Shown here piece after piece: positions 17,001-20,097 of a DNA stretch of 20,097 nt. The DNA comes from a virus, in the IMG/VR virus record IMGVR_UViG_3300034101_004161, positions 1-20,097 of that record. The stretch is one strand, 5' to 3'. Under the pieces are notes generated by a model. That model ran no database searches, was not told the origin of the DNA, and was given only the letters and a program-made list of their open reading frames with translations. Positions within the stretch are counted from its first letter, which is position 1. Each line of letters opens with the position of its first letter. The position numbers were made by a program, and so were the translations under genes.

Positions 17001-17951
17001 AGCATGTATTCCGGCAACAGTCAGGCTTCGCTAATTGCAAACGGAAACTTGTCTTTTGGTTCATTCAACCAGCAGTGGAGCTACGGGTCTGGCTTGAGTA
17101 AATTCGCATTCGACGTGGCACCGGAGTTCGACGTCGTTGACAGGGCCGGAGGCGGTGCGGCGGTGGCGGCCACGCTCAACGGCTCCGATAAGATTTCTGG
17201 GCTGTCTTTCACGTCGCAGGGCTCGGGGTACACACCGCGCGCGGCCGTGCAGGCACGAGACGGTTGGATCAAGGTTGTCCCGTGTCAGGCGTCATGCACG
17301 ATCAATTCATCCGGCAGCGTCACAAGCGTGACAATATCAAGCCCCGGCGACGGATATGTCTCGCCCGTTGCAATCGTTCACGGAGGAGGCGGCTCTGGGT
17401 GCGTGCTTGTTGTTGATTTGGTTGATGGGAACACCCCTCGTGCAGTGCGTTCTCTGTCCGTATCTAGCGGCGGCAGTGGCTATAGCCAAAGCAATCCGCC
17501 GGCTGTGCTTGTCTACGATTCGTCCGGATCGTTTGGCGATAGCATCTACGGGCAGGCATTTAACGAATCCGCGCTAAGAAGCACCGTGGGTCCATTTCTG
17601 GCAAGTTCATACTCAGGAGAATATGCACTTCCATATTCTTCAGAACTCTCGGGGGGCGACTTCAAAAGCGCTTCCGGACCGAAAGTCCTCGGCGAGTTTG
17701 TTTTTGACGGATTCCAGAAGAACCAAAGCATCGAGAACCTGAGCATCTCGCTAGATCAGGAAGACTTTCTGGCACATGCGTATCAGTCCTCGCCGCAAGT
17801 GACGGTCAACGGAACGTGCGACAGGCAGGCGTCCGTTGCGGCCACTGTTGCAAAATGGACGACTGTTGTCGACTCATTCTCGCGACCGGACGGGTACCCC
17901 TTCAACCTTCCGCATGAGTTTTCAATCGCCCTGCGGGACACCTTGCCATGA
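11013..17951 (+). CDS. giant fiber-like protein with RCC1 and GSGY repeats
   Basis: A 2312-residue protein, the probable host-contact or side-fiber protein. It opens with a Cys-rich MGFFDDCEECC. Residues about 63-163 hold an RCC1-type propeller segment (YGILADGSLWGWG, LGIKQDGTLWAWGRNESGQL). Degenerate RCC1-like units recur at about 756-800 (AGLRQDGFPMRWG, FSPARVG) and 985-1047 (LMAVSKSGEVWRIG). Between and after them are about 20 copies of a 'GSGYtsPPtVtisGGgGsGAtA' unit, densest at residues about 1436-1849. A short helical, SHOCT-like insert (SALNEDLSAGRITQSQYDSQ) lies at about 1853-1872. No catalytic residues were recognised. The ATG at 11013 is chosen over an in-frame GTG at 10959 because GGAG lies at 11004-11007 and it overlaps the previous stop. 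It overlaps the next gene as ATGA. Several segments have lower GC and different codon use than neighbours, as expected for a mosaic fiber. Confidence 0.8.
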   Translation: MGFFDDCEECCSPRAYAWRTAKWEFYYGYFASPLMLGYGRQCSNPFDRPPLLGTGQTTIPKQGDWIFLATSSERSYGILADGSLWGWGKAPLGDGTLNDRYHPHRIGSDRWKCVSTCETHTLGIKQDGTLWAWGRNESGQLGDGNAYPAFSESPRVMLNSSIASVSINEGMFQSIRESPTSVSFIKHAPSDPGSGATATCAVSLSVVGFNFEPNSPPNFSSQNKHYAVRGGSGYKSVPTVVVTPSVPDPCIITANCQFDVYGATLLSGGSGYGPDTAVVFSKNAEGDSATATCTVAGGVITSITPQRVATYDTPPTITFTGGGQGAVATPAIYSGRVLSLTISSGGSGYTSPPTITFEGGEPEVAASTFASMQAVAVNVTITNGGSGYTQPRGGIKTRLNFASGSSVDIGTVNLSPGGLSHVPPFESFYSISTSLGEITFDPFYITHDLAEIRNTHQIIYDAPYPSPYSDSVQQALASLNVTASLVSSEAPDVPLSVTFEPGATFLQARWKISKPSTIVGRTRNCVIRVFVPSFDINYTYPNIEMITPSHVKGQTFQSLVVEKGDASLYNPTGPWVVADRFDNTTIFKATSTELVPFNQWQETQQTLSGTYGTVVVDQVSGGEPIYPRLQYIPWGWTKNAQQIPPYGNNYHAIRQQGYGSSFQTFRNPPEWTSTVFHVKERCYHAREVGVAPATSFPDIATFFVDGDGIGGMISGSFTPSTGKTSYSVSQAGSGYTYEPSVTATTFVISPKRVGSESDWQSVVAAGGNPASSAGLRQDGFPMRWGTASSVTSFSPARVGFPLSAKIKDPSSIVNWESYFYSNYYVQSLVYGLPPSREVVNGLSPQTVGPVFVSPSADPWVVDRIITKQGSLSFAGLAPGPYDFTGYLTTRRGDIWPSWSRYCGGPQTIYTFSNIQSLTAAPTPEQGDVSTYQHFVPFPYEREAVLPELLPDRASTSTRTFLGSCFTSAPNLGPEVDCVLHSPGSCSRLFVDEGMLMAVSKSGEVWRIGFTGPGTVSHSPAHVYGESDESKKIDIKVYGYEADVIWEWATATREQEVVLLASSWAYGSFRHEVRSDTFTSRYLLPPTKTVENESSGWSNSISVSPYRSWKIVITNPGSGYKPGDVIRIKISGGKTFEFDRITTQTSAAEKETVKTGTLTYTYSGRVVGDTAFAGFPLSCTTYVSNGRADTFSTILQLPGSQIGAPPQQPHPPYVWSNSGAYGGRPRRRFSISLATGVQLGDSAAPAIQCDSGEADIEVIKKLTCHLIDRYETRLVDVPEQIRSNVGGYGYLTGITVADGGLYMNPLAFGNDVIDAPDNLFVTVPSVEIIADSGGGSGATAKLVPVRNSPDVPDVPLKVSSDANTYQRQITSANAQYGVTSGGLIQFNNPKVNAPPSHQRGITSLTQHLARTSSRDLLRLRSGTPLEAVRAFPNVELTLADAGKNYRLPPLISMPQPHASVAVAEAHISGKLVSLGVENGGSGYRYAPTLTLSGGEGTGATARAVISGPVDSVALTSGGSGYAATPKVAFSGAGIPATATAVARGYVSSIVIADGGSGYTSSPPPVVITGDGSGASAVATTSGRVRSVYLSSGGGGYDSPPTVTISGGGGSGATAVAHMRLNPATNKYSVSHFELTSHGSGYTSPPTVTVSPPPSGNAGAIPALAVAEVVFYVDSVTITSPGQGYSTPPAVTVLGGTARVFAFLSMSVEELSLRSGGTYRSPPSIFFRPVATVESVTLTSAGENYTRAPEVLIVGGGGSGAAAACTIGPDGRINKLTLTARGVGYRPGSAPHVVFVGGGGRGASATATVLTLGGGGGGTTTINGSILYAEPTAEGSGYQFSPIVTISGGGNQRLSALNEDLSAGRITQSQYDSQVDDVRGVVLARVEGAIDRIDITNAGDRYSSQAAFDRTALARIPARATAVGPLGRGSGDTLLLFNATNEWPGGGVSQPSSLPSAKFLQKPQIRFQNGIYAEVQDFYISKVTCNGLRTYPTRPTGASMYSGNSQASLIANGNLSFGSFNQQWSYGSGLSKFAFDVAPEFDVVDRAGGGAAVAATLNGSDKISGLSFTSQGSGYTPRAAVQARDGWIKVVPCQASCTINSSGSVTSVTISSPGDGYVSPVAIVHGGGGSGCVLVVDLVDGNTPRAVRSLSVSSGGSGYSQSNPPAVLVYDSSGSFGDSIYGQAFNESALRSTVGPFLASSYSGEYALPYSSELSGGDFKSASGPKVLGEFVFDGFQKNQSIENLSISLDQEDFLAHAYQSSPQVTVNGTCDRQASVAATVAKWTTVVDSFSRPDGYPFNLPHEFSIALRDTLP
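11695..12200 (+). repeat. GSGY protein-repeat array A
   Basis: Coding repeats inside the giant protein. Units seen are GGSGYKSVPTVVVTP, SGGSGYGPDTAVVFS, a degenerate VATYDTPPTITFTGGG, SGGSGYTSPPTITFEGG and TNGGSGYTQPRGG, spaced about 105 to 120 bases apart. The shared core is a Gly-Ser-Gly-Tyr turn followed by a proline pair and a beta strand. Confidence 0.85.
15320..16560 (+). repeat. GSGY protein-repeat array B (dense)
   Basis: The densest block, with about 11 consecutive coding units spaced about 80 to 165 bases apart. Examples are NGGSGYRYAPTLTLSGG (15440 region), SGGSGYAATPKVAFSG (15555), DGGSGYTSSPPPVVITG (15663), SGGGGYDSPPTVTISGG (15780), SHGSGYTSPPTVTVSPP (15910) and EGSGYQFSPIVTISGGG (16503). 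Many units continue into GGSGATA and a strand such as VDSVAL or VRSVYL leading to the next. The regular spacing suggests a repetitive beta fold such as a chain of small sandwich domains or a beta-solenoid. Confidence 0.9.
17205..17510 (+). repeat. GSGY protein-repeat array C
   Basis: Three further units near the C-terminus of the giant protein: SQGSGYTPRAAV, SPGDGYVSPVAIVHGGGGSG and SGGSGYSQSNPPAVLVYDS. They are spaced about 120 to 130 bases apart and show the same turn-proline-strand pattern as arrays A and B. Confidence 0.85.
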
Positions 17952-18220
17952 CTCTTCGCCCAGTCGCCGTCGGGGACTACGTCGCGTGGGCGTTAAGTGT
18001 AATTGGCGTCTCGCGGCAGCGTGTCGAGAAGTGGCTGCGGATTCCGCCAGATGATTGCGGATGTTCAGCCCGCCAGTCTGCCTTGAATGCTTGGGGGTTC
18101 AGGGTGCAGTATCGGATAATTATGTTTGCAGGCGGACCGGGAGACGTTCCGTGGCGTGAAAGGCTCGCGATCGTGCAGGGAAGGCTGTATCGGATATGGA
18201 AGACCACCACTTCCAAATAG
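17948..18220 (+). CDS. small Cys-containing hypothetical protein
   Basis: A 90-residue protein of unknown function that overlaps the fiber stop as ATGA. It contains a VGDYVAWALSVIGVSRQ helix (8-24), then a DDCGCSARQSALNAWGFR segment (35-52) in which a CxC pair is followed by a basic helix and 'LNxWG', and a C-terminal RERLAIVQGRLYRIW helix. Related-looking small phage proteins with 'GLGD.v...t...GIkpC.GC..R...LN.wg' occur beside tail genes; the similarity is from memory and unverified. It could bind metal through the cysteines or act as a small lysis or tail accessory protein. No clear signal peptide or membrane helix is visible. Confidence 0.6.
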   Translation: MTLRPVAVGDYVAWALSVIGVSRQRVEKWLRIPPDDCGCSARQSALNAWGFRVQYRIIMFAGGPGDVPWRERLAIVQGRLYRIWKTTTSK

Positions 18221-18471
18221 ACCATCAGAAGTGGCTCTGGCGGTACTCACCGCTCAAGGGCACGGCCGACGGCTGGACTGAGTTCGACAAGAAAAAAGTG
18301 TTGATCGACAAGAGGCTGAGGGGTAGAACACGGCTCGAAACAGAGATACACGAGGGGCTGCACGCGTCGTTCGGAAAGACGATCTCCGAAGAGGCGGTCA
18401 CACAGACCGCCAGCGACCTCGCCAAGATTCTCTGGCTGCTCGGATACAGGATTCAGGAGGAATCGCCGTGA
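18196..18471 (+). CDS. mini HEXXH metallopeptidase-like protein
   Basis: A 91-residue protein with a clear HEXXH zinc motif, H52-E-G-L-H56, in the context TEIHEGLHASFG, followed by SEEAVTQTASDLAKILWLLGYR. In small phage and bacterial proteins of this type the motif sits in one helix and an acidic residue in the next (here E65 or E66) completes the zinc site. The N-terminal 35 residues form a short beta region that includes the extended strand WLWRYSPLKGTADGW, and VLIDKRL precedes the motif. The length is about half that of SprT-like domains. ATG 18196 is within a 25-base overlap with the previous gene; GGGAAGG at 18178-18184 is a plausible ribosome site. Proteolytic activity is inferred from the motif alone; the substrate is unknown. 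Confidence 0.65.
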   Translation: MEDHHFQIDHQKWLWRYSPLKGTADGWTEFDKKKVLIDKRLRGRTRLETEIHEGLHASFGKTISEEAVTQTASDLAKILWLLGYRIQEESP

Positions 18472-19049
18472 TCGATGAAAGTACGGATACGGTGGCCGAC
18501 GATGACGACGATGAGATCGCCGAGGACTTGGATTCCTCCGTCGACATGGATCGAGCCACTCCGATGCCCGGCGCGTTTGGGGTCACCGAGGCGTGGCGGA
18601 GCCTCACTGAGAAGTCGGCCGCGATCTACGCAGCCCGTCGCGACAACCCCAAAGACCTCGTCGGCTCGAACAAGCTGCCGCTGCACCTCTGGCCGACGAC
18701 GGCCACGGCAATGGGCTCTGTCGCCCTCCTGAACGGCGCGTTGAAGTACGGACGGTCGAACTGGAGGGCCGTCGGAGTCCGCGCCAGCGTCTACGTGGAC
18801 GCCTGCCAGCGGCATCTGGCAGCGTGGTTCGAGGGCGAGGAGTCGGACGAGGAGGGCGTGCCCCACTTGTCGGCGGCTCTCGCGTGCCTCGCGATCATCG
18901 TCGACTGCCAAGCCGCCGGCAAGCTCAAGGACGACAGGCAGTTCCCCGGCGGCCACAGGAAGCTCATCGACTCGCTCACGCCTCACGTGAAGCGGCTGCG
19001 GGAGTTGCACGCCGACAAGTCTCCGAAGCACTATGACTCCAGAACTTGA
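18468..19049 (+). CDS. dATP/dGTP diphosphohydrolase-like protein
   Basis: A 193-residue protein resembling the phage dATP/dGTP diphosphohydrolase N-terminal family (DUF5664). It has a very acidic start (11 D/E in the first 20 residues), then the family motifs NKLPLHLWP (68-76), LLNGALKYGRSNWR (87-100), VRASVYVDACQRHLAAWFEG (104-123), GVPHLSAALACLAIIVDCQ (130-148) and DDRQ (155-158). The pattern of helices with acidic and histidine residues is that of an all-alpha, MazG-related NTP pyrophosphatase. It would hydrolyse purine dNTPs, lowering competing nucleotides or adjusting pools during infection. Start is GTG 18468, preceded by GGAGG at 18456-18460, and the start overlaps the previous stop. 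It overlaps the dCMP deaminase gene by 17 bases, so the two are coupled. The exact substrate is not provable from sequence. Confidence 0.75.
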   Translation: MIDESTDTVADDDDDEIAEDLDSSVDMDRATPMPGAFGVTEAWRSLTEKSAAIYAARRDNPKDLVGSNKLPLHLWPTTATAMGSVALLNGALKYGRSNWRAVGVRASVYVDACQRHLAAWFEGEESDEEGVPHLSAALACLAIIVDCQAAGKLKDDRQFPGGHRKLIDSLTPHVKRLRELHADKSPKHYDSRT

Positions 19050-19518
19050 CTACCTCAGACAGGCATGCCAGACGGCGAGACGAGAGTCGCACGACCCTCG
19101 CACGCACGTCGGTGCCCTCCTCGTGTCGAGACGTGGCGTCGCGGTGTGGGCGGCGAACACGTTCCCGCCCGGTGTGCTTCGCTCGCTTTCCCGGCTGGAG
19201 CCGCCTCGCAAGTACAAGTTCATGGAGCATGCGGAACGGAACGCAATCTACGCGGCGGCCTCCGCAGGCATCTGCACGCATGGGGCGACACTTTACGCCC
19301 CGTGGTTCGCATGCCCAGACTGTGCTAGGGGCATCATCTGCGCCGGAATCGCTGAGGTCGTCGGGCTCGCGTCGTTGCGTGCAGCAACGCCAGAGCGGTG
19401 GGAACGCGACATCGCGACGGCGGAGCAGATGCTTCAAGAGGCCGGAGTCGCCACTCGATGGCTCGCCGGCACCGTCGGAGAGAAAATCCGATTCGACGAT
19501 CGAGAGATCGCCGTCTAA
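19033..19518 (+). CDS. deoxycytidylate (dCMP) deaminase
   Basis: A 161-residue member of the zinc-dependent cytidine/dCMP deaminase superfamily, which converts dCMP to dUMP and so feeds dTMP synthesis. It has the usual N-terminal THVGALLVSRRG strand (24-35), the motif H66-A67-E68 in FMEHAERNAIYAAASAG, and P95-C97 in FACPDCARGIICAGI with zinc ligands H66, C94 and C97 and E68 as the proton shuttle. The active site looks complete. The helix RDIATAEQMLQEAGV and a final strand are also typical. The ATG at 19033 lies within the previous gene. The terminal position of the + strand operon, beside a diphosphohydrolase, fits a phage nucleotide-metabolism cassette. Free cytosine or tRNA deaminases share the fold, so dCMP as substrate is a best guess. 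Confidence 0.8.
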   Translation: MTPELDYLRQACQTARRESHDPRTHVGALLVSRRGVAVWAANTFPPGVLRSLSRLEPPRKYKFMEHAERNAIYAAASAGICTHGATLYAPWFACPDCARGIICAGIAEVVGLASLRAATPERWERDIATAEQMLQEAGVATRWLAGTVGEKIRFDDREIAV

Positions 19519-19520
19519 GT

Positions 19521-19579
19521 CCTGCCGTGGGAGGGCGGCGTGACGCCCCAGCCTACCCCGTCACGCCGCCCCCGGCAGG
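19521..19579. terminator. strong hairpin between convergent genes (bidirectional terminator)
   Basis: A 13-base-pair perfect inverted repeat, GGGCGGCGTGACG at 19533-19545 and its complement at 19559-19571, with a 13-base loop. An outer CCTGCC/GGCAGG stem (19521-19526 with 19574-19579) extends it. It lies entirely within the 67-base gap between the deaminase stop and the integrase stop, so it can end transcripts from both sides. No clear run of T follows either arm, so it is not a textbook Rho-independent terminator. Confidence 0.7.
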
Positions 19580-19585
19580 CAATTC

Positions 19586-20097
19586 TCATCCGATCTTCGG
19601 CAGCACGTCGCAAGGCTTCGGGCCTGTTTCGAGGAACTGAGGCGCGAGGTAGTAAAGTTTCGTGATCTTCGGGTTGCTGTGGTCGAGCAACGCCGTGGCG
19701 TCACCTCCGCGAGCCGTGAAATGGGTCGCGGCCGATCGCCTGATCATGTGAAACTTCGTCTTTCTTCCTCCGTCGAGACCTGCCCTCTTCACCACTCGGC
19801 CAAACGAGTGCCACAGGGAGTTTCTGACCTTGCCCCACGAAAAAATCTCCGCCGTCGGACTCTTCCCTCGGCACATCTGATCGATGAGGTGCTGAGTCTC
19901 GACGGACAAGCTGTAGAGCTTGTCTCTCTTTCGACCCTTCCTGAACTCGCTCCTGACGAGCAGCATCCCTTGCTGATAGTCGAGGACTTGCACGCTCAGG
20001 ATTGCCCCTACCCTCTCGGCCGACTCCCACAGAACCGAGATAAGTGCCCTATACCAGAGACTGGCAGGGACTCCGTCGATCTCGCCCGGCTCCGTGT
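19586..20097 (-). CDS. int: tyrosine recombinase / integrase, catalytic domain (partial, runs off right edge)
   Basis: A phage-type tyrosine integrase that carries out site-specific recombination between attP and attB. Only the last 169 residues are visible; the frame stays open to the right edge, so the N-terminal arm- and core-binding domains lie beyond it. In gene order the visible catalytic residues are Arg I in ESAERVGAIL (about 20000-20026), the beta-hairpin Lys in EFRKGRKRDKLYSLS, H and Arg II in FHMIRRSAATH, the second His in LLDHSNPK, and the nucleophile Tyr in ITKLYYLAP. All R-K-H-R-H-Y positions therefore appear intact. The ending PKPCDVLPKIG is unusual. Its direction, opposite and convergent to the late genes, is common for temperate phages. 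An internal GTG at 19993 is not its start. Confidence 0.85.
   Translation of the reverse strand, partial: TEPGEIDGVPASLWYRALISVLWESAERVGAILSVQVLDYQQGMLLVRSEFRKGRKRDKLYSLSVETQHLIDQMCRGKSPTAEIFSWGKVRNSLWHSFGRVVKRAGLDGGRKTKFHMIRRSAATHFTARGGDATALLDHSNPKITKLYYLAPQFLETGPKPCDVLPKIG

Noticed and set aside
11013-17951. Diversity-generating retroelement variable region in the fiber
   Set aside because: No reverse transcriptase or template repeat was seen in the window, so there is no support for it here.
1-20097. tRNA or rRNA genes
   Set aside because: Intergenic space on the + strand is at most 21 bases, and the only larger gap (19519-19585) holds a hairpin that does not fit a tRNA.

Overview
The window looks like the tail half of a temperate, long-tailed (siphovirus-type) phage or prophage. 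A tightly packed run of genes on the + strand, from the left edge to 19518, carries in order the head-tail connector, neck, tail tube, tail chaperone, tape measure, tail-tip and fiber genes, then a small nucleotide-metabolism cassette. It meets a tyrosine integrase on the opposite strand that runs off the right edge. No sheath, baseplate-wedge or spike gene of a contractile tail is seen. The DNA is GC-rich by eye. Several of the unplaced small proteins recall prophage proteins of Planctomycetes or similar high-GC bacteria, but that is only an impression; the host cannot be fixed from this sequence.

Layout. (1) 1-958: a GT-A type glycosyltransferase and a 60-residue protein of unknown role, sitting just before the connectors. 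(2) 955-2699: four head-tail joining and tail-completion genes (phiE125 gp8/HK97 gp6-like, SPP1 gp16-like, HK97 gp10-like, and a tail-terminator candidate), coupled by ATGA/GTGA overlaps. (3) 2721-4142: two tandem, apparently related tail-tube proteins, then a lambda G/GT-type chaperone pair with a canonical G_GGA_AAC slippery heptamer at 3846-3852. (4) 4146-9785: an 1879-residue tape measure protein with a 259-residue internal duplication. (5) 9788-17951: two unplaced tail-tip candidates and a giant 2312-residue fiber-like protein that combines RCC1-type propeller repeats with about twenty 'GSGYxSPPxVxxxGG' repeats. (6) 17948-19518: a small Cys-containing protein, a 91-residue HEXXH protein, a dATP/dGTP diphosphohydrolase-like protein and a dCMP deaminase. 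(7) 19521-19579: a strong hairpin between convergent genes. (8) 19586 to the right edge, - strand: the catalytic domain of a tyrosine recombinase.

How it fits together. The largest gap between + strand genes is 21 bases, so the late genes probably form one transcript made from a promoter left of the window. The frameshift sets the G:GT chaperone ratio for loading the tape measure, and the tube proteins polymerise around it. The giant protein is the best candidate for host contact. The nucleotide enzymes would tune dNTP pools during infection, and the integrase would mediate lysogeny. Terminase, portal, capsid, lysis and repressor genes were not recognised here; most would be expected outside the window.

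The most interesting items are the mosaic RCC1/GSGY giant protein, the clear programmed frameshift, the doubled tail tube, and the mini HEXXH protein next to the dNTP cassette.
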